Positions 1 to 9,452 of a stretch of DNA of 41,838 nucleotides are shown here, piece after piece; position 1 is the first letter of the stretch; every line of letters starts with the position of its first letter. The notes under the pieces were generated by a model. It was not told where the DNA came from, ran no database searches, and saw only the letters and a list, made by a program, of their open reading frames with translations. The stretch is taken from positions 202,899 to 244,736 of the forward strand of contig JACTNC010000050.1 of the NCBI GenBank assembly GCA_014584295.1, written 5' to 3'. The position numbers and the translations under genes are program-made. This DNA is from Verrucomicrobiota bacterium (GTDB lineage Bacteria > Verrucomicrobiota > Verrucomicrobiia > Opitutales > Opitutaceae).

Positions 1-1296
1 CCCGGCTTGCCATGGCGTACCCGGTATCCCGGCATTCGGCACTCCGGTGGGGCCCGATGACGAGACTATCGAACCGCCGCTGCTCATTGCAGTCCCACTT
101 TCCCCTGCCTGCAAGGTTGCGGGCGCGGCACCGCGGAACTTGGGCTCAAGATCGTACTCCGTCACCTTGCCGGCATGATGAAGCACCACCATGTTCTCCG
201 CAAAATTTCTGAGCTCACGAATATTGCCCGGCCAGGAATACGATTGGAGATGACGCATTGCCCCAGGTTCTATCGTGAGGGGCGCGAATCCGTTTTCCTG
301 CGCATAATGCTTCAGGTAGTGCGAGAGAAGCAGTGGAATGTCCTGCTGACGCTCGCGCAAAGGGGGAAGCGAAATGCGTACGACGTTGAGGCGGAAAAAC
401 AGATCCTCGCGAAACTTTCCTTCGCGCACCATCGCCTCGAGCGAACGATTGGTAGCCGCAACGAGGCGGACATCGAGCTCGAGCGGTTTATTGCCCCCCA
501 CGCGCTCAACTGTCTTCGTCTCGAGAAAGCGCAGCAGTTTTACCTGTGTGCTCTGTGAGATCTCCCCGATCTCATCGAGAAAAAGTGTGCCGCCATCCGC
601 GGCCTCGAAACGCCCGATGCGCCGCTCGGTTGCGCCGGTGAAGGCGCCTCGTTCATGTCCAAAAATCTCGCTTTCAAGCAGGCTCTCCGAAAGCGCGGCG
701 CAATGCACTGCAACAAAAGGGGCTCTCGCACGCGGGCTCATCTGATGGATTGCTTGCGCGATCAGCTCCTTGCCGGTGCCGCTTTCCCCCTCAATCAGGA
801 TGGTCGCACGCGAAGGCGCGACCAGGCGCACGCGGCTGATCACGCTCTCAAGCGCAGGCGAGTTGCCCACGATTCCCTCGACGTTGAACTTTTCGTCCAG
901 GCGTTCGTGCAGTTGCTTGACCTCGACCTCGAGCGTCTTGCTCTTCAGCGCGCGCTGCACAAGGATCTCCAAGCGCTCGATATTCACGGGCTTGGTCAGA
1001 AAGTCGACTGCACCACGCTTCATCGCCTCCACCGCCGTATCGATGTTGCCGTATGCGGTCATCATGATCACAGCGGGCTTGTTCGGCACTGACAATGCCT
1101 TGTCGATCACCTTCATCCCACTCTTCCCCGGCATGCGCAGATCGGTCAGGATCACGTCAAACTCCTGGGCGTCCATCAGGTTGAACGCCTCATCCGCGTT
1201 GCTTGCCACGGCTACGTCGTAATGATCCTCAAGCGCCTGCTGGAGGCCCTCGCGGGTGTGCTTTTCATCATCAACGATCAAGACACTTGGCACCAT
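1..1296 (-). CDS. NtrC-family sigma-54-dependent response regulator (partial, runs off the left edge)
   Basis: A two-component response regulator that would activate sigma-54 promoters when phosphorylated. My reading of the minus strand starts at an ATG at 1296 and stays open to base 1. The receiver domain (about residues 1-120) has the acidic pair D9-D10, phospho-acceptor D52 in the TDLRMPG motif, and the LTKP lysine motif. An AAA+ domain follows with Walker A GESGTGKE, the sigma-54 contact loop GAFTGA and a Walker B-like LFLDEIGE. The C-terminal Fis-type DNA-binding helix-turn-helix is not in the window; the last visible residues are a Gly/Ser/Pro-rich linker. It lies 103 bp downstream of the histidine kinase gene on the same strand, which is the likely partner. 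The family call is firm; the target genes are unknown. Confidence 0.93.
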   Translation of the reverse strand, partial: MVPSVLIVDDEKHTREGLQQALEDHYDVAVASNADEAFNLMDAQEFDVILTDLRMPGKSGMKVIDKALSVPNKPAVIMMTAYGNIDTAVEAMKRGAVDFLTKPVNIERLEILVQRALKSKTLEVEVKQLHERLDEKFNVEGIVGNSPALESVISRVRLVAPSRATILIEGESGTGKELIAQAIHQMSPRARAPFVAVHCAALSESLLESEIFGHERGAFTGATERRIGRFEAADGGTLFLDEIGEISQSTQVKLLRFLETKTVERVGGNKPLELDVRLVAATNRSLEAMVREGKFREDLFFRLNVVRISLPPLRERQQDIPLLLSHYLKHYAQENGFAPLTIEPGAMRHLQSYSWPGNIRELRNFAENMVVLHHAGKVTEYDLEPKFRGAAPATLQAGESGTAMSSGGSIVSSSGPTGVPNAGIPGTPWQAG

Positions 1297-1399
1297 GTTG
1301 ACGGGGTGAGTTTTCCGTACCGGAGAAAGCGGTCAAGCGTGTTGGAAAAAATTGGCGCAATCGGAGAGCAGAGACGCGTTCCGAGATCGCACCATCAGA

Positions 1400-2584
1400 T
1401 CAGGTCAGCATGCGCACCCGCCTGTCTTTCCGCGGGAACTGCAGCGCCACGACCGTTCCAACACCCTCCTTGCTCTCAAGCCCTACCTGTCCCCCGTGCT
1501 CACGCAGGATCCTTTGAACGATCATGAGACCCAGGCCATGTCCGCTCGGCTTGGTTGTCTGGTAGGGCTGAAACAGTTTGACCAGGTCCTCCTGTTTGAT
1601 CCCGCTTCCCGTGTCGGCAAAGCGGATATGGACAAAATCGTCGTCGGCTCGCACGGCGATGCGTAGATGACCACCCGGTGCCATCGCCTCCATGGCGTTC
1701 TTCGTGATGTTGAAGAAGACCTGCTTGATCTGATTCCGATCCGCCATTACGGGCGGGAGCGTCTCCGGTATGTCGACCTCCACTTGGATGCCACGATCCG
1801 CAAGCTCATTGTGCTGGAATCGCAGGACGTCTGAGAGGATGTCAGACAAATCCGTTTCCGCCAGATCGGGTGCCCGCGGACGGATCGCCTCCAGGAAATT
1901 GGCAATGATCCCATCCAGTCTCTGCACTTCGGAACGGCACACGACCACTGATTCTGCCAAGGCCTCGGTCTCCTTGTCCTTTGCCGATCTCAGTTTCCGA
2001 ATGCGCCGCTCCATCAGCTGCAGGTGAATGGTGAGTGAATTCAGAGGATTTCCCAACTCGTGGGCAACGCTCGCTGCAAGAAGCAGGATCGACGAGGTGC
2101 GTTCGTTCTCTATGCGCTGTTCAGTGGTCTCCTTGTCGCGTGTCACATCACTGAGGATCACTGCAAAGCGTCGCCCGCCACCGCTCGATTTGATTTCGGA
2201 CTTGAAAGGCACCATGTACAGGCGGACCGTTCGCGGAGAGGGATAAGTGAGCTCAAACTCACGCGCCATGACGGGAAGGACAGCGTCATCATCCAGCGTG
2301 GCACCGAGCGATGGACGCAGTCCCGGCACGAGACGCCAGAGCAGCTTTCCAGCAAGATCGTCATCGGCACCCAACCCTATCAGGCGCTGGGCGGATGCGT
2401 TCGCGTAGACGATCGTACCTTCCGTGTCGATCACCAGAATACCTTCCTGCAGGGTGTTGAATATGTCCTCAAACAAGCCTCGCTCGCGCGCCAGGCGCTG
2501 CACGAGATTCGTCAGATTCACCGTGTCGAGCTGGTCAAGACGCCCCAGGACACGGTCAAGCGAGGTACTTCGTTTGGTCGCCAT
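1400..2584 (-). CDS. Soluble PAS-domain sensor histidine kinase (NtrB-like)
   Basis: A sensor kinase expected to autophosphorylate on histidine and pass the phosphate to the adjacent NtrC-type regulator. The ATG at 2584 gives 394 residues. The frame stays open upstream to 2932, but that part overlaps rnhB and looks non-domain, so I chose the internal start. A PAS domain covers about residues 38-150. The HisKA motif AHELGNP carries H175. The HATPase domain has the N box (NITKNAMEAM), G1 (DTGSGI) and G2 (GHGLGLMIV). No transmembrane segment is visible, so the signal is probably cytoplasmic, as for NtrB. No clear Shine-Dalgarno site precedes the chosen start. The gene follows rnhB by 157 bp and may have its own promoter. 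Confidence 0.92.
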   Translation of the reverse strand: MATKRSTSLDRVLGRLDQLDTVNLTNLVQRLARERGLFEDIFNTLQEGILVIDTEGTIVYANASAQRLIGLGADDDLAGKLLWRLVPGLRPSLGATLDDDAVLPVMAREFELTYPSPRTVRLYMVPFKSEIKSSGGGRRFAVILSDVTRDKETTEQRIENERTSSILLLAASVAHELGNPLNSLTIHLQLMERRIRKLRSAKDKETEALAESVVVCRSEVQRLDGIIANFLEAIRPRAPDLAETDLSDILSDVLRFQHNELADRGIQVEVDIPETLPPVMADRNQIKQVFFNITKNAMEAMAPGGHLRIAVRADDDFVHIRFADTGSGIKQEDLVKLFQPYQTTKPSGHGLGLMIVQRILREHGGQVGLESKEGVGTVVALQFPRKDRRVRMLT

Positions 2585-2741
2585 GGAAGGAGAAATTTCG
2601 GGTGCAGTCTGACGATGCAATACATTCCCCCGGAATCCATCGCAAATGCAGGGTTCTGCCATCCGGCGGCGGGACACTCCATCAATGCCTCGACCGGACG
2701 CACATCCCACGCGGGATTCACCCTGCCTGGCAGTCGCATGC

Positions 2742-3512
2742 CTAGCCGGATTGATGGTCGTCGAGAAAATCCATCTGGGAGGGGTCTGTCTTCTTGGCCA
2801 GCAGCTTCCTGAGGAACATCTCCCTGTGCTGAGTGCACCGGCCAAGCCTAAGCACGGCTTCGCAATGCTCTTCTGTGCCGTATCCCTTGTGCTGGGCAAA
2901 TCCGTAGCCTGGATGGGTATTTTCCATGGCAATCATGAGTCTGTCGCGCACGACTTTGGCGACAATCGACGCCATGGCGATGCTGAGTGAGCGAGCATCC
3001 CCATTCACAATCGCGGTGTGGGGATAGGGAAAATAGCGCAGAGCCAACCCGTCGATGAGTATTCGAGCCGACACTTGAGGTTTGTAGCCTGCCACTTCCT
3101 CCGGGGTTGAGAACAGGTCCGGCTCCGTCACCTTCTGAAATGCTCCCGGCGGATAGATGCCTTCGAGCGCCCGCCGCATGGCCAGCTTGGTCGCACCGAG
3201 GATATTGAACTGATCGATTTCCGCGACATCAGCCGAGCCGTAGTTCACATGGATTTTCCCCTGTGCAACCAGATCTTCAAACTCCATCCACAGCGCCTCT
3301 CTCACCTCCGGCGTGAGCTGCTTGGAATCATTGATCCGGCGCGCGTTCGCCTCTGACCACCGGCTGTTGAGAAAATCCCGCGTCACTAGTACGGCGGCTG
3401 CCACCACCGGACCCGCAAGCGCCCCCCGCCCCGCTTCATCAACACCAATGAGCTCCGCCACCCCCTCCAGGTGCTTAAGATCAAACGCTCGCAGTTGACG
3501 CCGCTTCGCCAT
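2742..3512 (-). CDS. rnhB: Ribonuclease HII
   Basis: Cuts the RNA strand of RNA-DNA hybrids and starts removal of single ribonucleotides from DNA. The protein has 256 residues. The GVDEAGRG motif near residue 23 gives the first catalytic Asp-Glu pair. A further Asp lies in ILIDG, and the block GDARSLSIAMASIVAKVVRDR supplies the last acidic residue. The YGFAQHKGYGT block is typical of type 2 RNase H. It begins 32 bp after the stop of rnhC on the same strand, so the two are probably co-transcribed. The C-terminal tail of about 25 residues after the last conserved block is not conserved-looking. Confidence 0.97.
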   Translation of the reverse strand: MAKRRQLRAFDLKHLEGVAELIGVDEAGRGALAGPVVAAAVLVTRDFLNSRWSEANARRINDSKQLTPEVREALWMEFEDLVAQGKIHVNYGSADVAEIDQFNILGATKLAMRRALEGIYPPGAFQKVTEPDLFSTPEEVAGYKPQVSARILIDGLALRYFPYPHTAIVNGDARSLSIAMASIVAKVVRDRLMIAMENTHPGYGFAQHKGYGTEEHCEAVLRLGRCTQHREMFLRKLLAKKTDPSQMDFLDDHQSG

Positions 3513-3544
3513 AAACCGGCAATTCCATCAAACGCTTTCGAGAT

Positions 3545-4558
3545 TCACCATTCCATTCTTGCCTTGGGCTCGGGCAGCGGCAGCTCATCGAGTTTGCCCG
3601 CCGCCTTGACGACATCGTAGGCAGTACGGAAATGCAATTTCGCGAAATCTCCCAGCGCCCGCACTCCAAAGCGTTCGATGATGCGTGCCGCCTGATCATT
3701 TACCTTTGAACTCGCTCCCTTCTGAAGCTTCTCGCCGAATCGTTGGGACAGCCGGTTCATCTCGCGCACATAGACGGCACGCGCCACGATCGATGCCGCC
3801 GCAACAACAGGGTCCTCCTCAGCCTTTGTCCGCATCCTGAGCTCGAAGCCTTTCAGACCCTTGCGAGCCAGTTCACGCTGGACCAGGGGTTGTTTAGAAA
3901 ACTGGTCGAGCAGTCCCCAAGGCACTGAACGCTCCCCAAGCGCCTGCATCAGGGCTGTTCCGTGGAGCCAGGCAAGGAGTGAATTCAAGTTGGCCCTCGG
4001 CCGGGACATGAGTTCGTTGTATTTCGGCATGCTGCAATAACAGGTTTTGACCACGGCCCCATGCGTGCCCCGGATCATTTCGTCCATCTTGAGAATCTGG
4101 CCCTCCGAAATCCTCTTTGAATCCTGCACCCCCGCCTTGCGCCAGGCATGGATCATCGCCGGTTGGGCGATCACGGTGGCTGCAATGACCGGCCCAAAAA
4201 AATCCCCTTTGCCGCTCTCATCCATGCCGGCGTGAGCCTCGAACCAATCCGGATGCAGAACCTCGTCATACCCCAGTTTCGGAGCAAGTGTCACTTCCGG
4301 CTCCAAGGTCATCGTGACAAATTCCTCCGTCCCTTTGCCGGCAATGACGACCTTGCCGCTTTCATAGGCCGTTACATTGCAGTCCCGGCCGCGAAATGCA
4401 TAGCGTGCATAGGCAACATCGAACGGTTCCCATGCCCGTTTCACCAGTATGGACTTGAGCGTCCCCATCTGTGCGTCGTCCAGCTTCACAGTATGGGACG
4501 AAATCTTTTTCTTCGATTCGTCGGAAGAATTTGCGGCGTCGCTGCGTGACTTGGGCAT
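3545..4558 (-). CDS. rnhC: Ribonuclease HIII
   Basis: Type 2 RNase H of the HIII class, which degrades RNA in RNA-DNA hybrids. The protein has 337 residues, the usual length for HIII and longer than HII because of an N-terminal TBP-like substrate-binding domain (about residues 20-110, preceded by a charged Ser/Lys tail). The catalytic domain opens with GMDESGKGDFFGP, the HIII form of the DEAGRG motif, and later has DPVVAAASIVARAVYVREM. It is the first gene of a minus-strand run rnhC-rnhB-kinase-regulator and is divergent from mutY, with about 225 bp between the starts. Chlamydiae and several Firmicutes carry HIII; having HII and HIII adjacent is less usual. Confidence 0.96.
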   Translation of the reverse strand: MPKSRSDAANSSDESKKKISSHTVKLDDAQMGTLKSILVKRAWEPFDVAYARYAFRGRDCNVTAYESGKVVIAGKGTEEFVTMTLEPEVTLAPKLGYDEVLHPDWFEAHAGMDESGKGDFFGPVIAATVIAQPAMIHAWRKAGVQDSKRISEGQILKMDEMIRGTHGAVVKTCYCSMPKYNELMSRPRANLNSLLAWLHGTALMQALGERSVPWGLLDQFSKQPLVQRELARKGLKGFELRMRTKAEEDPVVAAASIVARAVYVREMNRLSQRFGEKLQKGASSKVNDQAARIIERFGVRALGDFAKLHFRTAYDVVKAAGKLDELPLPEPKARMEW

Positions 4559-4783
4559 AGTGGGTTAAACCATGATCGAAAGCCAAATGGCACGAAAAAT
4601 GAATCCTCATCTGGACGGAAGGGTACTCTTGCCGACACTCGCACTCCGAATTCATCAGGTAGCTTCAGGCCATTGAATTGAAATTTTGATCCCATTGTTT
4701 GGAATTTCCTCCTGCGCCAAGCCTTTGCTTGGCTCTCCGTGCTCGTGCCCACGACACCTGAATCACATTTATTGAAACGCAGG

Positions 4784-5824
4784 ATGGACCTCCAAGCCAG
4801 CCTGCTCCGATGGTACCGCAGTAACCGGCGTCCGCTGCCCTGGCGGCTTGCTCCCTCCGTTTATCGAACGGTCGTCAGTGAATTCATGCTCCAGCAGACG
4901 CAGGTAAAAACAGTGCTGCCTTACTTCGAGCGCTGGCAGTCGAGATTCCCCGATTTTGAATCGCTCGCGTCGGCCGGTGAAGCCGATGTTCTCAAACATT
5001 GGGAGGGCCTTGGCTATTACTCTCGCGCTCGGAATCTTCACCGGCTGGCAAAGGCAATCGTTGCCAGTCCTGCCGTACCCAGGACAGCGAGGGATTGGCG
5101 CGAACTTCCTGGCGTCGGGCCCTATACTGCTGCTGCGATCGCAAGCATCGCATTTGGCGAGCCGGAAGCCTGTGTGGACGGGAACGTGGTGCGCATCCTA
5201 TCGAGACTGACCGCCGATACGACCCGTCACAGAGATGGAGCAACCGCTGCGAAGTATTTCACGCCGCTGGCCTCTCTCCTGCTGTCGCCTGCTTCTGCCG
5301 GAGATCACAATCAAGCAATGATGGAACTCGGCGCCACGATCTGCCATCGCAGGAATCCTCTCTGCCGATGCTGTCCGCTTGTCCAATGGTGCGCAGCCGC
5401 TAAGTCCGGCTCTCCGGTGGATTTTCCAAGATTGCAGCCGACGGGGATCGAGCACCACTCAGTCACACGAGCCTGGGTAGTCAAGGATGGCGCCCTGCTG
5501 CTGCACCGTTCCCCACCGAGCGCACGCCGCCTGGCAAATCTTTATGAACTTCCGTCGGCAATTCACCTCGAACTCGATGAACAGTCATTTGATTCCCGTG
5601 ACCTGCTCGCAAAAAAGAAACGCGGCATCACGCGCTACCTGATCACCGAATCGATCTATCGGGTCGCCCCTCCAGGAAGACTGTGCCTTGGCGACGCGCT
5701 TGTCTGGATAAGTTTCGACGATCTTCAGTCCATCACGCTCTCGGGTCCCCATCGCCGATGGATAACGGAACTCCTGGCCAAGGAGGCTTCAGATCAGCGC
5801 AATAGGATCCTTCCGTCCAAGTGA
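4784..5824 (+). CDS. mutY: Adenine DNA glycosylase MutY
   Basis: Removes adenine mispaired with 8-oxoguanine in base excision repair. I chose the ATG at 4784 (346 residues) because MDLQASLLRWY matches the family N-terminus; an in-frame GTG at 4739 adds 15 residues without visible homology. Catalytic E33 lies in SEFMLQQTQ and D132 in CVDGNVVRI. The helix-hairpin-helix is ELPGVGPYTAAAI. The iron-sulfur cysteines C187, C194, C197 and C203 follow the C-x6-C-x2-C-x5-C pattern. The C-terminal third is the NUDIX-like 8-oxoG recognition domain. It converges with the methyltransferase gene, with only 8 bp between stops. Confidence 0.96.
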   Translation: MDLQASLLRWYRSNRRPLPWRLAPSVYRTVVSEFMLQQTQVKTVLPYFERWQSRFPDFESLASAGEADVLKHWEGLGYYSRARNLHRLAKAIVASPAVPRTARDWRELPGVGPYTAAAIASIAFGEPEACVDGNVVRILSRLTADTTRHRDGATAAKYFTPLASLLLSPASAGDHNQAMMELGATICHRRNPLCRCCPLVQWCAAAKSGSPVDFPRLQPTGIEHHSVTRAWVVKDGALLLHRSPPSARRLANLYELPSAIHLELDEQSFDSRDLLAKKKRGITRYLITESIYRVAPPGRLCLGDALVWISFDDLQSITLSGPHRRWITELLAKEASDQRNRILPSK

Positions 5825-5832
5825 CGGCGGAT

Positions 5833-6777
5833 TCAGCACGCAATGGCGACAGTGTAGTCGACCCAATGCCTCCTCTTTGCCAGTAATCTTGCCATCGGAC
5901 GGATTGGGATGGCTTTTTCGAAAAAGCTGCGCTTCCGGATGCCAAGTTGTCGAAGTACCTTGTAACGCACGATATCGCCCAGCCCAGGCAGCCATCTCGG
6001 ATATTCCATCTCAAATCTGCTTCGCGCCAGGGCGATCTTGATGGAAACGTAGTTGAAATAGCTCACATGAATATCAGGACAAAGCGTCGGCCATTCGGTG
6101 AGCGTGTTTGGGGCACCAGCAGTATTTGACGTGAGGAAAAAGAGAACACCGCCAGGCCTAAGCAAAGAGCGAATGCGAAAGAGTTCGCTCACTGGATCGG
6201 GGTGTCGTTCGAGCACGTTGAGCGAGGTCGCAAAATCGAATGTGCCCGCATGCTGTTCGAGTTCTGACTCGCACAGGATCGGCAGCCCTTTCCCGCGCGC
6301 ACGTTCTGCTGGCGCCCCCGTGTCGTAGCCCATCACCTGGAAACGGCCTTTTGCCTTCGCAAAGCCAACCAACCCTCCGGAGCCGCAGCCATAGTCGATC
6401 CATTTTCCGCCATTGGGAAAAAAGTGCCGCGCAACCCGCTCCACGCCACGCCATTCGTAGTGGCTAACTGTACCGTCGCTTTCGCACGCTTCACCCACGA
6501 ATTTTTCAGAATCGTCATCTCCATCGACCACAGAACCAGCGACTGCCTGTGAGACGCCTTGATCGGTGCATGGATCGTTGACGAACAGGAAGCCGCAAAC
6601 AATACAGCGCTGGAGGTGAAAGTCGCGTCCGGTCCGTCGCCCAATGACCTTTCCAGCTGGCTCGGTTGTGCATTCACAGACCATGCAGGGGAAAGGACGT
6701 TGCGACCGGAAATGTACCGGCCAACTCGCCCGTTCGAACAGTTCTTCAATCTCTTTGATTTGAATCACGTGCTGCAT
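5833..6777 (-). CDS. Class I SAM-dependent methyltransferase with N-terminal zinc ribbon
   Basis: Probably transfers a methyl group from S-adenosylmethionine; the substrate is unknown. The N-terminus holds two CxxC pairs (CMVC and CIVCGFLFVNDP) that look like a zinc ribbon, as in many sugar or small-molecule methyltransferases. The Rossmann core shows motif I WIDYGCGSGG, then LRPGGVLFF at the post-motif III region. The short stretch NVLERHPDP resembles the VLEHVPDP motif, with ERH in place of EH. I prefer the ATG at 6777 (314 residues) because the 40 residues before it, up to an ATG at 6897, show no domain features; this start is uncertain. It stands alone between convergent mutY and the divergent CPBP operon. 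Confidence 0.8.
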   Translation of the reverse strand: MQHVIQIKEIEELFERASWPVHFRSQRPFPCMVCECTTEPAGKVIGRRTGRDFHLQRCIVCGFLFVNDPCTDQGVSQAVAGSVVDGDDDSEKFVGEACESDGTVSHYEWRGVERVARHFFPNGGKWIDYGCGSGGLVGFAKAKGRFQVMGYDTGAPAERARGKGLPILCESELEQHAGTFDFATSLNVLERHPDPVSELFRIRSLLRPGGVLFFLTSNTAGAPNTLTEWPTLCPDIHVSYFNYVSIKIALARSRFEMEYPRWLPGLGDIVRYKVLRQLGIRKRSFFEKAIPIRPMARLLAKRRHWVDYTVAIAC

Positions 6778-7046
6778 TCCTGCGATTGATAGGAACCCTT
6801 GATCAACCAACTCCCGAGTGCAATTCCTTCCCTCGCAAATCTGCATGTTGGCCTTTCCAAAGCGAGATCGCATGTCGCTTTCCAGCCAATGGAACAAGGG
6901 GCTCTTTCACTCTGGCAGACAGCGTTAAAACTTGAGGGCAGTTGCCCCTAGGGACATTCGTCCGACCGTTTGCACCAACAGTGGGTTCCAGCAGGAATTT
7001 CCGTGACCCTGCAGCCGGGCTCCGCATCGTCGATTCTTCCAACCTT

Positions 7047-7946
7047 ATGGATTTTGCCCTCGACGAGCCTGTGCTCCTTGCCGTCAACGTTCTCGAAATT
7101 CTACTTCTGATTGCAGGCTGCATCATCCTCCATCGCTGGTACCTCGGATCCAAGTCCCAGATTCTCAAGTTCAAGCGATTGGATGCCTGGACAATCTCGC
7201 TGAGCAATTTTCTGACCCGCGCCTTGTTTGCGCTGCTTGGGGGACTTTCGCTCCAGTTTCTAGCCCAATCGCTCGAACAGCGTTTTCGGGGAAGCCTGGA
7301 TGCTGACATCTGGCTCGTGGTCTATAACCTTGCGTTTCAACTCGGACTGCTCGGCGGCGTGGGCATGGGAATCGTGTACTCCAAGGCCAGGGGAAAGAAC
7401 AACGCTCTCAGTAATCCGCCCGTTTCACTGGAGAGTCCTCCGACACCGGTGGCTCCGTTTCAGGGAGTCGCGCTTACATCCGGCCTGATGGCGTTCCTTG
7501 CGGCACTGCCGTTGGTGGCGCTGTCCGCCTGGATCTGGACCACGATCCTCCGCGCTGCCGGCGTCAACACCAGGCAGCAGGAACTGGTTGACATGCTGGC
7601 GCGTACGGACTCTCCGCTCCTCGTCTCGACCATGACGACGCTCGCAATTGTCTTTGCCCCGATAGTCGAGGAGCTTGTTTTTCGCGCGGGAGTATTCCGG
7701 TACCTGCGCAGTCGCCTGCCAGGCATTTCGGCCTACCTCGTTTCGGCGATCTTCTTTTCCGCTCTTCACGCGAATGCGGCGGCGTTTGTTCCGCTCGTGG
7801 TATTTGGTGTTGTCCTTGCCTTTGTCTATGAACGCACCGGGCGGCTCACAATCTGCATTTTCGCACATGCCCTGTTCAATCTGCACACCCTTGTCATCCT
7901 CCTGGTTTCACTGAAGGAGCAAACTCCGGCAGCCCCCCTGTCATGA
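7047..7946 (+). CDS. CPBP-family intramembrane metalloprotease
   Basis: Membrane protease homologue of the CAAX/Abi (CPBP) group. From the ATG at 7047 it has 299 residues and about six to eight hydrophobic segments. The metal-site motifs are present: E208-E209 and R213 in EELVFR, H241 in ALHAN, and H274 with N278 in AHALFN. An upstream in-frame TTG at 6942 would add 35 residues of non-hydrophobic sequence and is less likely. The stop overlaps the thiL start in an ATGA, so the two are translationally coupled. Substrate unknown; relatives include bacteriocin-immunity and prenyl-protease-like proteins. Confidence 0.9.
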   Translation: MDFALDEPVLLAVNVLEILLLIAGCIILHRWYLGSKSQILKFKRLDAWTISLSNFLTRALFALLGGLSLQFLAQSLEQRFRGSLDADIWLVVYNLAFQLGLLGGVGMGIVYSKARGKNNALSNPPVSLESPPTPVAPFQGVALTSGLMAFLAALPLVALSAWIWTTILRAAGVNTRQQELVDMLARTDSPLLVSTMTTLAIVFAPIVEELVFRAGVFRYLRSRLPGISAYLVSAIFFSALHANAAAFVPLVVFGVVLAFVYERTGRLTICIFAHALFNLHTLVILLVSLKEQTPAAPLS

Positions 7947-8944
7947 ACCCCTTCACTCGAATCCCTGCAGCGTCGATTGCTTCCCTCGGGGAACGTCGGG
8001 TGATTGCCGCAATACGCGGATGGCTTGGGCCTGCCAGTCCGCGCAGTCCCTTCGGCCTGGGTGATGACTGTGCTGTCGTGCCGCAGTCAAAGGGCCTTCA
8101 GCTCGTTACCGTCGATCCGGTCATCTATGGGCAGCATTTTGACGACGACGTTTCGCCCGCGGCCGCCGGAGCGAAGCTCTTTAAGCGAAATCTCAGCGAC
8201 ATTGCTGCCATGGGAGGCATCCCCCGGGTCGCAGTTGTCGCTCTTGCGATCGATCCATCTGTCAGCATCCGGTGGCTGGAGTTGTTCTACCGGGGCATTG
8301 CCCGTGTGAGCCGCACCTACGGTGTTCCGATTGTCGGAGGCGATCTTGCCCAGATTTCCGGCGGAATCGCGGCTACACTCACGCTCCTTGGTGCCGCGAG
8401 TCCGCGAAATCAGCGCATCCTTACACGGAGCGGTGCCCGCGCGGGCGACTGGATCTGTGTCACCGGCAGCCTGGGCGGAAGCCGCAGATCCCATCATTGG
8501 CGTTTCACTCCTCGTCTCCAGGAAGGAGAATGGCTCGCCGGCAGACCGGAGGTCGTCGCCATGATGGATGTCAGCGATGGCCTTGCAAAGGATCTCTGTT
8601 TGCTCACGCCACCAGGTGCAATTGCCAGAATCAACCCTCGCGAAATTCCACTCAGCCGAGCCGCATGCCTTGCATCCCGATCCAGCGGTCGCTCTCCCAT
8701 GGCTCACGCACTGGGAGACGGCGAGGACTATGAACTGGCTTTTGTGATTCGCAATACAACCGACTTTCCAGCGTTTTCCGCGGCATGGAAACGCAAGTTT
8801 CCCCGCGTATGCCTGAGCCAGATCGGGCGCTTCTTTAAGCGATCCCTCGTTTCAAGCGTACCCGCGGATTGGATTGATGCGGAGAGTTACGGTGGATTCG
8901 AACACCTCAAACCGGTTTTGCGTGACCGGCAGCGTCGGCCCTGA
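7943..8944 (+). CDS. thiL: Thiamine-monophosphate kinase
   Basis: Phosphorylates thiamine monophosphate to thiamine diphosphate, the last step of cofactor synthesis. The protein has 333 residues. The N-terminal GLGDDCAVV motif, the block NLSDIAAMGG and the later VSDGLAKDL and LGDGEDYEL blocks are the metal- and ATP-binding signatures of ThiL in the PurM superfamily. Its ATG overlaps the CPBP stop by 4 bp and tsaE follows after 15 bp, so this is the middle gene of a three-gene operon. No TPP riboswitch was recognised upstream. Confidence 0.95.
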   Translation: MNPFTRIPAASIASLGERRVIAAIRGWLGPASPRSPFGLGDDCAVVPQSKGLQLVTVDPVIYGQHFDDDVSPAAAGAKLFKRNLSDIAAMGGIPRVAVVALAIDPSVSIRWLELFYRGIARVSRTYGVPIVGGDLAQISGGIAATLTLLGAASPRNQRILTRSGARAGDWICVTGSLGGSRRSHHWRFTPRLQEGEWLAGRPEVVAMMDVSDGLAKDLCLLTPPGAIARINPREIPLSRAACLASRSSGRSPMAHALGDGEDYELAFVIRNTTDFPAFSAAWKRKFPRVCLSQIGRFFKRSLVSSVPADWIDAESYGGFEHLKPVLRDRQRRP

Positions 8945-8959
8945 GGGGAAGCAGGCCTC

Positions 8960-9421
8960 ATGTCGAAATTGGACAATCCCCTGATTGCAGAACTTGAAGC
9001 GGGTGTGATCACGCGGAGCCCCGGCGAGATGCAGGCTCGGGCCGAGGCTTTGGCGCGAATTCTCCCACCGGACTGCACCCTTGCGCTTCACGGCGATCTG
9101 GGCGTGGGAAAGACGACGTTCGTCAAGGGACTCGCCCAAGGCTTTGGTATCAGGGAATCCATTACAAGTCCGACATTCACGCTATTCTCCATCCACAAGG
9201 GACCCTCGCGGACCCTCGTGCATCTCGACGCCTACCGGCTCGAGGATGACCGCCAGGCGGAAGCCCTGATGCTGGAGGATTTTCTGGTGTCCCCTTGGTG
9301 CCTCGCGGTTGAATGGCCGGAACGCATCCCAAGCTGGATTCCACCCGACGCCATACACGTCGAACTCAGCATTCTTCCGGATGAGGCCCACAGCCTTCGC
9401 ATTCGTCGAAGCGACACCTAG
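8960..9421 (+). CDS. tsaE: tRNA threonylcarbamoyladenosine biosynthesis ATPase TsaE
   Basis: ATPase subunit needed by TsaB-TsaD to make the t6A modification at position 37 of ANN-decoding tRNAs. The 153-residue length is typical. Walker A is GDLGVGKTTF, followed by the SPTF motif, the HLDAYRL motif, and the EWPERI motif near the C-terminus. It is the last gene of the CPBP-thiL-tsaE operon. The stop lies 31 bp from the convergent stop of the lipoprotein gene. Confidence 0.96.
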   Translation: MSKLDNPLIAELEAGVITRSPGEMQARAEALARILPPDCTLALHGDLGVGKTTFVKGLAQGFGIRESITSPTFTLFSIHKGPSRTLVHLDAYRLEDDRQAEALMLEDFLVSPWCLAVEWPERIPSWIPPDAIHVELSILPDEAHSLRIRRSDT

Positions 9422-9452
9422 AAATCGCCTCTGCTGACGGTTTGATTCTCGA

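Noticed and set aside
7943..8100. TPP riboswitch for thiL
   Set aside because: thiL starts inside the stop of the previous gene, leaving no leader, and no THI-box was seen upstream of the operon.
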